Shown here piece by piece: positions 24,121 to 33,546 of a DNA stretch of 64,000 nucleotides. The DNA comes from NP936 sp002726085 (GTDB lineage: Bacteria > Acidobacteriota > Vicinamibacteria > Vicinamibacterales > UBA8438). Position 1 is the first letter of the stretch, and each line of letters starts with the position of its first letter. The notes below the pieces were generated by a model. It was not told where the DNA came from. It ran no database searches and saw only the letters and a program-made list of their open reading frames with translations. A program made the translations under genes and the position numbers. The stretch spans positions 1 through 64,000 of the forward strand of contig DASCQF010000105.1 of assembly GCA_036012905.1 (NCBI GenBank), written 5' to 3'.

Positions 24121-27100
24121 TCAGTCCCCGGCGGTTCCGACCAGCTCCGCAAACCCCGGCTCCCGCGATTCGGCCCGCGCCCTGGCCTCGGCCTCCAGGA
24201 CCCGCTTGTAGTCTCGTGGCATCACCTTGACAACGCTCGCGCGCAGCTCGGTCCACTGGTCGAGAATCTGCTGTCCACACGGACTCGACGTGTGGTCGAT
24301 GTGGCGTGTAATCAACTCGCGCACGAGCTCAGCGTCGTCGTCGTCGAGCGTCTCGAGATCGACCATGCCCGTGTTGCAGCGGCTGGCGAACTTGCCATCC
24401 CGGTCGAGGACGTAGGCGATTCCGCCGCTCATTCCAGCTGCAAAGTTCCGTCCGGTCGGTCCGAGAATGACGACCCGTCCACCGGTCATGTATTCACACC
24501 CGTGGTCTCCGATTCCTTCGACCACGGCATGCACGCCGCTGTTGCGGACGCAGAACCGCTCGCCAGCGACGCCATGCACGTACGCCTCGCCGGCGGTGCC
24601 CCCATAGAGTGCCACGTTGCCGATGATGATGTTCTCCTCGGCGACGAACGTGGACGCGCGTGGCGGAAATATGCCGAGGCGCCCGCCCGAGAGCCCCTTG
24701 CCAAAGTAGTCGTTGGCGTCACCTTCGATGGTCAGCGTGACCCCGCGGGGCACGAACGCCCCGAAGCTCTGTCCGGCCGACCCGGTAAACCGAATGTTTA
24801 TCGTGGAGTCCGGCAGCCCATCCTGTCCCCATCGACGCGTAATCTCCGACCCGAGCATCGTTCCGACCGCACGGTTGACGTTGAAGATCGGCACACTGAA
24901 CGACATTGGCGTTTGTCGCTCGATCGCCGGCGCGCAGCGCTCGATCAGCGTGTTGTCGAGCGCCCGCTCCAAACCATGGTCTTGCGTCCTGATCGCCCGC
25001 CGTCCCACCGTCTCCGGCACATCCGGGTTGTACAGAATCTGGGACAGATCCAGCCCCTTGGCCTTCCAGTGGCCCACCGCCTCGGCGGTGTTCAGGCGGT
25101 CGACCCGTCCGATCATCTCTTCCATGGTGCGGAAGCCCATGGTTGCCATGAGCTCGCGGATCTCCTCGGCTACGAATCGGAAATACGTCTCCACAAATTC
25201 CGGCCGGCCGGTGAAGTGCTTGCGGAGGTCCGGATTCTGTGTCGCGATGCCGACCGGACAGGTGTCGAGATGGCAAACTCGCATCATGATGCATCCCGAC
25301 ACCACGAGCGGTGCGGTCGAGAAACCGTATTCCTCGGCACCGAGCAGGGCGGCGATGACGACGTCACGGCCTGTTTTCATCTGTCCGTCCACCTGCACGA
25401 CGATCCGGTCGCGCAGACGGTTCAGCACCAGGACCTGCTGTGTCTCGGCCAGCCCGAGCTCCCACGGCGCGCCGGCGTGTTTGATGCTGGTCAGAGGCGA
25501 CGCACCGGTGCCGCCATCATGGCCGGAAATCAGCACCACGTCGGAATGCGCTTTCGCGACCCCGGCCGCGACCGTGCCGACACCCACCTCGGCGACGAGC
25601 TTCACATGGACCCGTGCCCGCGAGTTCGCGTTCTTCAGGTCGTGGATCAGCTGCGCCAGATCCTCGATCGAGTAGATGTCGTGATGGGGGGGCGGCGAGA
25701 TCAGCGGCACACCCGGGGTGGAGTAGCGCACCTTTGCGATCCACGGGTACACCTTGTAGCCGGGCAGCTGTCCGCCCTCTCCCGGCTTCGCCCCCTGCGC
25801 CATCTTGATCTGCAGGTCGTCGGCGTTCACCAGATACTCGCTGGTCACTCCGAAGCGTCCTGATGCGACCTGCTTGATCGCGCTACGCCGCAGGTCGCCG
25901 GCGGCGTCCGGGGTGAACCGCGCGGGGTCCTCCCCGCCCTCGCCGGTGTTCGACTTGCCCCCGAGGCGGTTCATCGCGATGGCCAGGGTCTCGTGCGCCT
26001 CAGCGCTGATCGACCCGTAGGACATCGCTCCGGTGGAGAACCGGGCGAGAATCGCCTCCACCGGCTCGACCTCGTCGATCGGTATCGGGGTGTCGGCAGA
26101 CCGCAGCTCGAACAGGCCACGTAGCGTCGCCAGTTTTCGGCTCTGGTCGTTGACCAGCCGGGCATATTCCCGGTAGATGTCGTAGCGACCGCTCCGGCTG
26201 GCGTGCTGAAGCTTGTAGACCGTTTCCGGGTTGAACAGGTGATACTCGCCGTCCCGACGCCACTGATACTCGCCCCCGCTGTCGAGCTCGCGGCCCTCGT
26301 CGCCGCGGGTCGGAAACGCGCGCTGATGGCGCTGCTGCACCTCGGCCGCCACGGTGTCGATGCCGATGCCGCCGATCCGTGAGGCGGTCCAGGTGAAGTA
26401 GCGGTCGACGAACGGCTTATTCAGACCGACGGCCTCGAAGATTTGAGCCCCGCGGTAGCTCTGCAGCGTGGAGATCCCCATCTTCGACATCACCTTCAGC
26501 ACTCCCTTGGTCAGCGCAAGAATGTGGTGCCGGATGCCCTGCGGCGGGTCGATGTTGGAAATCTCACCTTCGCAGATCAGCTCTTCGATAGTCTCGAATG
26601 CCAGATACGGGTTGATGGCCCCAGCGCCATAGCCGAGGAGCAGCGCCATGTGATGCGCCTCCCGCGCCTCGCCCGATTCGATGATCAGTCCGCATCGGGT
26701 CCGCGTGCCTTCGCGGACAAGATGGTGATGCACGCCGGCGGTCGCCAGCAGGCTCGGGATCGGCGCATGCTCGGCGCTGACCCCGCGGTCTGAGAGCAGC
26801 AGCAACGCGGCCCCCGCCTCGACCGCGGCACTGGCCTGATGACACAGCTCGTCCATCGCGCGTTCGAGCCCGCTCGCGCCTTCTCGAGGGTCGAAGAGCA
26901 TCGACAGCGTCACGGCGCGGAGCGTCGGGTCGGTGTTGTTCCGCAGGGCCGCCAGTTCCTCGTTGTCGAGGATCGGGTAGTCGATCCGGATCTGGTGACA
27001 GGATTCCGGCTCCGGTTTCAGCAGGTTGCGCTCCGGGCCCAGCGTCGAGCCCATGTCGGTGACGAGCTCCTCCCGGATCGCGTCGAGCGGCGGGTTGGTG

Positions 27101-28701
27101 ACCTGCGCGAAGAGCTGCTTGAAATAGTCGTAGAGCAATCGCGGCCGGTCCGACAGCACCGCCAGCGCAGTGTCGGTGCCCATTGATCCGATCGGCTCGA
27201 TCCCCTTCGCGGCCATTGGGCCCAGCAGAAAGCGTAAATCCTCTTCGGTGTAGCCGAATGCCCGCTGCCGGCGCCGGATCGACTCGCTGTCGGGCGGCGC
27301 CGTGTAGGGAGGAGCGGACAGGTCCCGGAGATGCATGACGTGGGTGTCGAGCCACTCCCGATAAGGGTGCTCGGCCGCCAGCGTCGACTTGATCTCCTCG
27401 TCATCGATGATGCGGCCCTGGGCCGTGTCGACAAGGAAGATTCGGCCGGGATGCAGTCGTTCCTTGACCAGGACATCCTCCGGCGGGACATCGAGCACAC
27501 CGACCTCTGAGGCCATGATGACCAGGTCGTCCTTGGTGACGTAGTAGCGTGACGGACGCAACCCGTTGCGGTCGAGCACAGCGCCGACCACCGTGCCGTC
27601 GGTGAACGCGATCGACGCCGGGCCGTCCCATGGTTCCATCAGCGAGGCGTGATACTCGTAGAACGCCTTCCGGTCGGGGGACATCGACTCGTGCTTGCTC
27701 CACGGCTCCGGGATCATCATCAGGATCGCGTGAGGCAGCGACCGGCCGGTCATGACCAGGAATTCGAGCACGTTGTCGAACGTGGCGGTGTCGCTCTGGC
27801 CCTCGCGAGCCACCGGAAACAGCTTCTGCAAATCGTCTCCGAACAGCTCCGATCGGCAGAGCGACTCGCGGGCGCGCATCCAGTTGATGTTGCCCCGAAG
27901 GGTGTTGATCTCGCCGTTGTGGGCCACGTAGCGATAGGGATGCGCCAGCGGCCACGAGGGGAACGTGTTGGTGCTGAAGCGCGAGTGGACGAGCGCTAGC
28001 GCCGACTCGACGTCCGGGTCCGCCAGATCCGGGAACATGGTGGTCACCTGGTCGGCGATCAGCATGCCCTTGTAGACGATCGTCTGCGACGACAGGCTCG
28101 CGATGTAGAACAGGTCCGCCTCGTCCAACCCGAGCTCGGTGACCTCGCGGGCAATCCGCTTCCGGACGACATAGAGCTTGCGCTCGAAACGCGCCTGGGC
28201 GTCCGGACCGTCTCCAAAGTCGGCGCCGCGACCAATAAACACCTGTCGGATGGCGGGCTCACCCTGGCGGGCGGTCTCGCCCAGCGCGCTGTCGTCGGTC
28301 GGGACCTTCCGCCAGCCAAGCACGTGCTGACCTTCTTCGAGCACGATCCGCACGACGCGCTCCTCGACACGGATCTGCTCGTTGGCGGGACGCGGCAAAA
28401 AGAGCATGCCGACGCCGTATTCCCCGGCGGGCGGAAGCGTGAACCCGAGCGCGGCGGTCTCCCGGCGCAGAAACTTGTCGGGCACCTGCAACAGCAGGCC
28501 GGCGCCGTCGCCGGTGTTCTGCTCGCATCCGCACGCGCCGCGATGGAGCAGATTGACCGCTACCTCGAACGCCTGCTCCACCAGCTTGTGGGACCGGACG
28601 CCTTTGATATTGACGACAAAACCGACCCCGCACGCGTCGTGTTCGTAACTGGGGTCGTAGAGTCCCTGGGCGGACGGTCGCCTGGTGTGGGGTCGCGTCA
28701 T
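24121..28701 (-). CDS. gltB: Glutamate synthase large subunit
   Basis: Converts glutamine plus 2-oxoglutarate to two glutamates. 1526 residues. A short propeptide precedes the N-terminal nucleophile Cys24 in YEHDACGVGF. The Ntn amidotransferase domain carries NTNTF-like SRFSTNTFPSWPLAHP and HNGEINTL. The FMN domain begins SYGSISAEAH, and the 3Fe-4S site is CIMMRVCHLDTCPVGIATQ. A C-terminal GXGXG beta-helix domain is present (GGTAGEAYVHGVAGERF). The ATG at 28701 overlaps the LysR stop (ATGA), implying cotranslation. Confidence 0.97.
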   Translation of the reverse strand: MTRPHTRRPSAQGLYDPSYEHDACGVGFVVNIKGVRSHKLVEQAFEVAVNLLHRGACGCEQNTGDGAGLLLQVPDKFLRRETAALGFTLPPAGEYGVGMLFLPRPANEQIRVEERVVRIVLEEGQHVLGWRKVPTDDSALGETARQGEPAIRQVFIGRGADFGDGPDAQARFERKLYVVRKRIAREVTELGLDEADLFYIASLSSQTIVYKGMLIADQVTTMFPDLADPDVESALALVHSRFSTNTFPSWPLAHPYRYVAHNGEINTLRGNINWMRARESLCRSELFGDDLQKLFPVAREGQSDTATFDNVLEFLVMTGRSLPHAILMMIPEPWSKHESMSPDRKAFYEYHASLMEPWDGPASIAFTDGTVVGAVLDRNGLRPSRYYVTKDDLVIMASEVGVLDVPPEDVLVKERLHPGRIFLVDTAQGRIIDDEEIKSTLAAEHPYREWLDTHVMHLRDLSAPPYTAPPDSESIRRRQRAFGYTEEDLRFLLGPMAAKGIEPIGSMGTDTALAVLSDRPRLLYDYFKQLFAQVTNPPLDAIREELVTDMGSTLGPERNLLKPEPESCHQIRIDYPILDNEELAALRNNTDPTLRAVTLSMLFDPREGASGLERAMDELCHQASAAVEAGAALLLLSDRGVSAEHAPIPSLLATAGVHHHLVREGTRTRCGLIIESGEAREAHHMALLLGYGAGAINPYLAFETIEELICEGEISNIDPPQGIRHHILALTKGVLKVMSKMGISTLQSYRGAQIFEAVGLNKPFVDRYFTWTASRIGGIGIDTVAAEVQQRHQRAFPTRGDEGRELDSGGEYQWRRDGEYHLFNPETVYKLQHASRSGRYDIYREYARLVNDQSRKLATLRGLFELRSADTPIPIDEVEPVEAILARFSTGAMSYGSISAEAHETLAIAMNRLGGKSNTGEGGEDPARFTPDAAGDLRRSAIKQVASGRFGVTSEYLVNADDLQIKMAQGAKPGEGGQLPGYKVYPWIAKVRYSTPGVPLISPPPHHDIYSIEDLAQLIHDLKNANSRARVHVKLVAEVGVGTVAAGVAKAHSDVVLISGHDGGTGASPLTSIKHAGAPWELGLAETQQVLVLNRLRDRIVVQVDGQMKTGRDVVIAALLGAEEYGFSTAPLVVSGCIMMRVCHLDTCPVGIATQNPDLRKHFTGRPEFVETYFRFVAEEIRELMATMGFRTMEEMIGRVDRLNTAEAVGHWKAKGLDLSQILYNPDVPETVGRRAIRTQDHGLERALDNTLIERCAPAIERQTPMSFSVPIFNVNRAVGTMLGSEITRRWGQDGLPDSTINIRFTGSAGQSFGAFVPRGVTLTIEGDANDYFGKGLSGGRLGIFPPRASTFVAEENIIIGNVALYGGTAGEAYVHGVAGERFCVRNSGVHAVVEGIGDHGCEYMTGGRVVILGPTGRNFAAGMSGGIAYVLDRDGKFASRCNTGMVDLETLDDDDAELVRELITRHIDHTSSPCGQQILDQWTELRASVVKVMPRDYKRVLEAEARARAESREPGFAELVGTAGD

Positions 28702-29732
28702 AGCGTCGCTTCCCCTGTGGCGTTGGTGCTCGGACGGGTCCGCGCGCCCTCCGAGGTCCGGCCCTCGCCGGCGAGTGGACGCGGCCCGGACGTCGTGCGT
28801 GAATGGACCGGTTGGGTCGGGGCGCTGGCTTTGCCGTTCTGGAGCAACGTGATGAACGCCTTGACCGTCGGGTTCAGCCGCCGATTGCGTCGATGCACGA
28901 TGCTGAGCGGGCGGACCAGCTGCGGCTCGCCCTGAGGCAGGATAAATCTCGCCTGCACCAGCGTTCGGCGTTGCACCTCGCGTTGTAGTGTCGGCTCCGG
29001 CAGGACCGCGATTCCGGCGCCTTCGTCGACCGCCTGCTTGATCGTCTCGATGTTGTCGAACTCGGCGGCGACGTTGACCTCCACGTCGTGGCGCCTGAGA
29101 AACCGGTCGACTTCTCGTCGGACCGGCAGCTCGCGGGCGAACGCCACGAACTGCTCGTCTACCAGGTCGGTTGGCCGCACGCCGCCCTGCCGCGCAGCAA
29201 GTCGCGCAAATCGATGCGTCGGGGAGCAGGCGACCACCATCAGCTGACGGTGCCAGGGAATGGCGGTGAGCTCCCGGCCGGGCGTCACGAACGACATGAG
29301 ACCGAGGTCAGTTTGGTCGTTCAGAACACGCTCGCAGATGCCGTCCGGGTGCATGTATTCCAGGTCGACGTCGGCGCCTGGTGCGACGGCGCGAAACTGA
29401 TCCACGTACTGGTTCAGGTGGTGTAGCCCAACCGAGTAGATGGCGGCCAGCCTGACTGTGTGGCCCGACCGGTCTTGGCGGCGCTGCACCGCGCCCTCCA
29501 GCTCGTGATATCGCTCGACGATTTCCTGGCACCCTTTGAAGAAAATCTTGCCTTCCGGTGTTAGCACCCACGGGCGCTTGGAGCGATCGATGAGCTGCGC
29601 GCCGAGATGCTTTTCCAGCTGGCGCACCGCTTGACTGGCGGCCGACTGGCTCACAGAGTTGGCTGCCGCTCCGCGGGAGAAACTCTGGTGGCGGACCACG
29701 TCGCAGAAGATGTTGAGCGTTTCGATGTGCAT
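28698..29732 (-). CDS. LysR-family regulator upstream of gltBD
   Basis: N-terminal winged helix-turn-helix (MHIETLNIFCDVVRHQSFSRGAAA, SQSAASQAVRQLEKHLGAQL) and a LysR substrate-binding domain (from about residue 90). 344 residues from the ATG at 29732; a GTG four codons upstream is possible. The last 40 or so residues (TSGPRPLAGEGRTSEGARTRPS region) are low-complexity, lie beyond the family domain and resemble translated intergenic repeat. It overlaps gltB by 4 nt in the same direction, so it is probably an autoregulated activator of gltBD, comparable in role to Bacillus GltC though not shown to be its orthologue. Confidence 0.88.
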   Translation of the reverse strand: MHIETLNIFCDVVRHQSFSRGAAANSVSQSAASQAVRQLEKHLGAQLIDRSKRPWVLTPEGKIFFKGCQEIVERYHELEGAVQRRQDRSGHTVRLAAIYSVGLHHLNQYVDQFRAVAPGADVDLEYMHPDGICERVLNDQTDLGLMSFVTPGRELTAIPWHRQLMVVACSPTHRFARLAARQGGVRPTDLVDEQFVAFARELPVRREVDRFLRRHDVEVNVAAEFDNIETIKQAVDEGAGIAVLPEPTLQREVQRRTLVQARFILPQGEPQLVRPLSIVHRRNRRLNPTVKAFITLLQNGKASAPTQPVHSRTTSGPRPLAGEGRTSEGARTRPSTNATGEATL

Positions 29733-29759
29733 GGGACTGAACACTCTATCACATGCTCA

Positions 29760-29787
29760 GCTAATGACTCGAGCTCTCGATATTAGC
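29760..29787. promoter_or_regulatory. Inverted repeat upstream of lysR-gltBD
   Basis: GCTAAT-N16-ATTAGC in the AT-richer interval 28 bp upstream of the LysR start. Its position suits an autoregulatory LysR site, but the motif was found by eye only. Confidence 0.3.
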
Positions 29788-29801
29788 CGTGCTTATGCCA
29801 A

Positions 29802-29818
29802 TGTCGCCTCCGGCGACA
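29802..29818 (-). terminator. Hairpin at the end of the sulfate-reduction operon
   Basis: TGTCGCC-TCC-GGCGACA is a perfect 7-bp stem with a 3-nt loop, 37 nt after the last gene of the operon. No T-tract follows, so it is a possible factor-dependent end. Confidence 0.4.
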
Positions 29819-29855
29819 CCCGCCGCGGGGGGCGCGGATCGAAGACGGTGCAACG

Positions 29856-30485
29856 TTACAGCCGCGCGGCGATTGTTTCGAGTGTTGCCGCCGCCGGAGT
29901 GCGCGCGAGCACTTCGAGCCGCGCGCGAGGGTCCGCCTCGCGGGTGAGTGTCCAGACGGCGCCGCCTGACAGTGTGGTCAGGAAGGCATCCAGGGCCGGG
30001 CGAATCGCCGTGAGGGTCTCGGCCCGGTTCGGAGCCAGCAGACGATCGTTGGCAACGCACTCGAGCTCGTTTCCACGGAACCGCACCGGTCCGGGCAGCA
30101 ACGTGTCCGTTTCGAGCAGTCGTCCCGCGCCTAGCAGTATCCGGCCCAGGGAGGCCAGTCTCTCTGGTAGCGCGCCATCGAGCGGTTGCCGGCGCGCGTA
30201 TTGGAGCCCCAGCCGTCCACCGCTTCGGTCCAGGACATAGTGTCCCTCATGAGCCGCGAGCAGGACACACGGTCCGGTCGCCATGTGAGAGTAGTCGGCG
30301 ACGTCAATCAGCAGACCGTCCACTGCCCGCGTCTGGATCCAGCGGTGAAACACCGGGATGACGTCTGCGGGCCGGAGCACCGACTCGTCATCGAGAAAGA
30401 TCTTCACGGCGAGCCGCTGCACGTTGGCGACGTCGGTCGTGTCGGGGGGGGCGGTGGCCACGGTGCTGTTCGTCATTTTCGTCAC
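29856..30485 (-). CDS. Unknown protein coupled to sulfite reductase
   Basis: 209-residue soluble protein with no motif I recognise. It lacks cysteine-rich or membrane segments. Conserved-looking stretches are VKIFLDDESVLRPADVIPVF, HRWIQTRAVDGLLIDVADYSHM and GPCVLLAAHEGHYVLDR. The GTG at 30485 overlaps the cysI stop in a GTGA arrangement; ATG three codons later is the alternative. It is not the usual DUF934 or DUF2849 protein found next to cysI in proteobacteria. Translational coupling argues for a role in sulfite reduction or siroheme handling; this is inference. Confidence 0.65.
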   Translation of the reverse strand: MTKMTNSTVATAPPDTTDVANVQRLAVKIFLDDESVLRPADVIPVFHRWIQTRAVDGLLIDVADYSHMATGPCVLLAAHEGHYVLDRSGGRLGLQYARRQPLDGALPERLASLGRILLGAGRLLETDTLLPGPVRFRGNELECVANDRLLAPNRAETLTAIRPALDAFLTTLSGGAVWTLTREADPRARLEVLARTPAAATLETIAARL

Positions 30486-32767
30486 TGTGGCCGCTCAGTG
30501 ACTGCCGCTCGGCCAGCTGCCGTCGGCATCGCGGGCTGACTGGCCAGCTTCGCTTGACAGGCGTGCGTCGCTTCCAGGAACAGCTGGGCTTCTGCGATCA
30601 GTTGACGGGCCGTGTCCCGGTCGACTGCCGGCTCGGCCTGCGCGTGACGGCGGAAGAGATACTGCGCGAACTTACCGCCGGCGTACTTGTCGAAGAAGAT
30701 TTCGGTATCGAAGAAGCGGGTCCGGAACTCGGTGACGATCTGGTCTGGTTCGTCCGAGATGTCGATGAACTCCGTCTTGATGAGCCCCTTGGCAGCCTGA
30801 AGCATCGCGCCGTAGGCCAGCGCGTCCGCCTGTACGACGTCGCCCGTCTCGAGCTGGAGCTGGGCTTCGAAGACCTGGCTCTCGGCGCCCACGAGGTCGA
30901 ACTCGGTCAGCGAGACCACCTCCCCGGCACACTCGCCTACCCCCATGTCGCCGATGCCGAATTCGCGCGGGTCACCCCAATCGCGGTAGTAATCCGAGTC
31001 CACATCATGGGGCGGCACCGCCGTCAGGTCATCGAACATTTCGCGTAGCGCCCGCTTGCCGACCCGCGAGGTGAAGTCGTAGAAGCTCTCTGCTTCCCGC
31101 CGGTTGCTCACGAACTGGTCGGTGATGCGCCGGACGACCCCCGGTATGTTCTTCGAGGGCACGGCGCCGATGGCCAACCCATAGGCGCCGCCGTTGTCGG
31201 CCCACTTGCCGCCGAGCACGACCTGGAAGTGCGGCACGATGTGACCGCCGATGTGGCGGCTGACCCCGTAGAAGCCGAGGTCGCAGATCTGGTGTTGTCC
31301 GCACGAATTGAAACAGCCGCTGATCTTGATGCGCAGCTGCCGAACCGCGTAATCCAGTGTTTCCATCTGTTCGGCGAGCCGGTGCTCGAGCTCAGCGGCC
31401 AGCCCCCGAGACGACGCGATGCCCAGCTTGCAGGTGTCGGTGCCGGGACAGGCGGTGATGTCGGCGATCGCCCCTGCTCCAGGTCTGGCCAGCCCGATCG
31501 ACTCGAGCTCGCGATGGAGCGCCGGCAGATCAGACTCTCGCACCCAGCGCAGTGCGATGTTTTGTTCGACCGTGGTCCGGATGGTGTCACCCACGAAGCG
31601 CCGCGCCACGTCGGCCAGCCGCCGGAGCTGCCAGCCGCTCAGGTCGCCGAGCGGCAGACTCACCGTGGTGACCACGTAGCCTGGCTGACGCTGGCGGTAT
31701 GCGTTGGTCCGTGCCCAGGCTGCGAAGGCCGGTGAGCCTGAACCATCGCCGAGCGGTTGCCCGGTTTTGAGCGGCTGCTCGCCGTAGGCCGGCAGGCGTT
31801 CCAAATAGTCGGTCCACGCCTCATCGTGAGCCAGCGTGGCCCGTTCCTCGCGCACCAACCGCCGAAATTCATCGAGACCCAGCTGCGCCACGAGGAACTT
31901 GACGCGGGCGCGGGCGCGGTTGCGCTTTTCGCCCAGCCGCGCGAACACCCGGGCGATCGCCTGGAGGGTCGGCAGGATCTCGTCTGCCGCCATGAACGGC
32001 TCGAACAGCCGGGCCTCGTGTGGCACGGCCCCGAGTCCGCCCCCGACATGCACTTCGAAACCGTGCTGCTCGACTCCGTCCACCTCGCGGGTCACCGCGA
32101 TGGCACCGAAGTCGTGCATCGTGACGAGCCCGCAGGCGTGCTCCCGGCAGCCTGAGAACGCTACCTTGAACTTACGGCCGAAATTCTGGGCGTCGGGGTG
32201 ACCGAGCAGGAAATGCATCGCGGCGTCGGCATACGGTGTCACGTCGAAGGGCTCGTCTCGGCAGACCCCGGCAATCGGACAGGCGGTGACGTTGCGGACG
32301 GTGTTACCGCACGCCTCGCGGGTCGTGATGCCGACCGCCGCGAGCCGCCGCATCAATGATGGCGTGTCGTCGATGTGTACGTAGTGCAGCTGCACGTCCT
32401 GGCGCGTGGTGATGTGACAGACGCCGTCACTGTATTCCTCCGACAGGTCCGCGAGTGTATCCATCTGGTCCGCCGTGAGCCCGCCGAACGGAATCTTGAT
32501 GCGCTGCATCCCGGGCGCATCCCAGACCGTGTCGGGACCCTTGGTCTGTCCGTTCGAAGGAAACGGCAGCATCTTCACGCCGGTGCCGTCGTTCCGCTGG
32601 CCGTTGTCATAACGTTGTCCGTAGGCGCCCCGGCGCAGCCGGGTCTCGGCGAAAACCTTGTCGTCGATCTTGCCCTGGCGTTTCAGGGCGGTCTGGTTCT
32701 CGTAGGTGTCGATCTCTCGAGCGAGCGCCGCCGGTATGCGGTTTCCCAGGGCGTCCTTCCAGGTCAT
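30482..32767 (-). CDS. cysI: Assimilatory sulfite (or nitrite/sulfite) reductase with C-terminal extension
   Basis: Six-electron reductase holding siroheme and a [4Fe-4S] cluster. Start at ATG 32767 (MTWKDALGNRIPAAL), two nt after cobA. The cluster/siroheme cysteines are TACPGTDTCKLG and GCFNSCGQH; N-terminal half motifs include TTRQDVQLHYV, CPIAGVC and FSGCREHACG. 761 residues is about 150-200 longer than plain CysI. The extra C-terminal part (from about 610, LVGAESQVFEAQLQLETGD onward) is mostly helical with AYGAMLQAAKGLIKTEF and RQLIAEAQLFLEAT, reminiscent of HEPN-like extensions on some sulfite reductases. Operon context with cysH favours sulfite as substrate. Confidence 0.92.
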   Translation of the reverse strand: MTWKDALGNRIPAALAREIDTYENQTALKRQGKIDDKVFAETRLRRGAYGQRYDNGQRNDGTGVKMLPFPSNGQTKGPDTVWDAPGMQRIKIPFGGLTADQMDTLADLSEEYSDGVCHITTRQDVQLHYVHIDDTPSLMRRLAAVGITTREACGNTVRNVTACPIAGVCRDEPFDVTPYADAAMHFLLGHPDAQNFGRKFKVAFSGCREHACGLVTMHDFGAIAVTREVDGVEQHGFEVHVGGGLGAVPHEARLFEPFMAADEILPTLQAIARVFARLGEKRNRARARVKFLVAQLGLDEFRRLVREERATLAHDEAWTDYLERLPAYGEQPLKTGQPLGDGSGSPAFAAWARTNAYRQRQPGYVVTTVSLPLGDLSGWQLRRLADVARRFVGDTIRTTVEQNIALRWVRESDLPALHRELESIGLARPGAGAIADITACPGTDTCKLGIASSRGLAAELEHRLAEQMETLDYAVRQLRIKISGCFNSCGQHQICDLGFYGVSRHIGGHIVPHFQVVLGGKWADNGGAYGLAIGAVPSKNIPGVVRRITDQFVSNRREAESFYDFTSRVGKRALREMFDDLTAVPPHDVDSDYYRDWGDPREFGIGDMGVGECAGEVVSLTEFDLVGAESQVFEAQLQLETGDVVQADALAYGAMLQAAKGLIKTEFIDISDEPDQIVTEFRTRFFDTEIFFDKYAGGKFAQYLFRRHAQAEPAVDRDTARQLIAEAQLFLEATHACQAKLASQPAMPTAAGRAAVTERPQ

Positions 32768-32769
32768 TG

Positions 32770-33540
32770 TCAGCCTTTCCCCTCGACGACGGCGCTCGGG
32801 GCTCGGTCGGGGCACGCCGCGAGCTGTGCGTGCAGATCGACGACATTTCCGATGACGATCGTGCCGGGGTCGTTGGCATCGGTCGCCTCCGGTGCCGTCC
32901 CGAGGTCCCCAAGCGTGCCGACCCACGTGCGGGTGTGCGGTGTCGATGCCGCGAACACGACGGCGACGGTCGTCCCGATTGGCCACCCACGGTCTATTAG
33001 ACAGGTCGCGATCGCGTCGCGGTGCGCCAGGCCCATCAGCACGACCACGGTGAGCGTCGAGGGCGCAAGCGAGCCCAGAACCGGCCGGTAGCTCGCCTCG
33101 TCGTGCCCGGAGACGACGACGAACCCGGAGGACAGTCCGCGGTGAGTGACTGGAATTCCGGCGAGCGCGGGCGCCGCGACCGCCGTCGTCACTCCCTGTA
33201 CCACCTCGAACGGGATACCGTGTGCCCGGAGCGCCAGGGCTTCTTCGCCACCACGGCCGAGCACATACGGGTCGCCACACTTCAGGCGGACCACCCGGCG
33301 TCCGCGACGCGCGGCCCGGATCATGACCCGGGTGATGGTCTCCTGACGGACCGACTTGCGGCCGGCGCGTTTGGCGACCGAGAAACGTTGCGCGCGCGTG
33401 GCCAGTGCGACCACGTCAGGGGTGACCAGCGCGTCAAAGAGGACCAAGTCGGCCGCTCGCAGGCGGTCGAGCGCCTGCACGGTCAGGAGGTCCGGGTCTC
33501 CCGGTCCGGCGCCGACGAGCGAGACGAATCCCACCTTCAT
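32770..33540 (-). CDS. cobA: Uroporphyrinogen-III C-methyltransferase
   Basis: SAM-dependent enzyme that makes precorrin-2, the first step to siroheme, the cofactor of the next gene product. Motifs: LVGAGPGDPDLLTVQAL, RLKCGDPYVLGRGGEE, VVQGVTTAVAAPALAGIPVTHRG and VVLMGLAH. 256 residues, normal for a single-domain SUMT. ATG at 33540 (a GTG directly before it is possible). It lies between the precorrin-2 dehydrogenase and cysI, so the CysG functions are split into two genes. Confidence 0.94.
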   Translation of the reverse strand: MKVGFVSLVGAGPGDPDLLTVQALDRLRAADLVLFDALVTPDVVALATRAQRFSVAKRAGRKSVRQETITRVMIRAARRGRRVVRLKCGDPYVLGRGGEEALALRAHGIPFEVVQGVTTAVAAPALAGIPVTHRGLSSGFVVVSGHDEASYRPVLGSLAPSTLTVVVLMGLAHRDAIATCLIDRGWPIGTTVAVVFAASTPHTRTWVGTLGDLGTAPEATDANDPGTIVIGNVVDLHAQLAACPDRAPSAVVEGKG

Positions 33541-33546
33541 CACAAA

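Noticed and set aside
32768..33280. 932-residue form of the sulfite reductase ORF
   Set aside because: The extra N-terminal 171 codons overlap cobA in another frame; MTWKDALGNR at 32767 is the family start.
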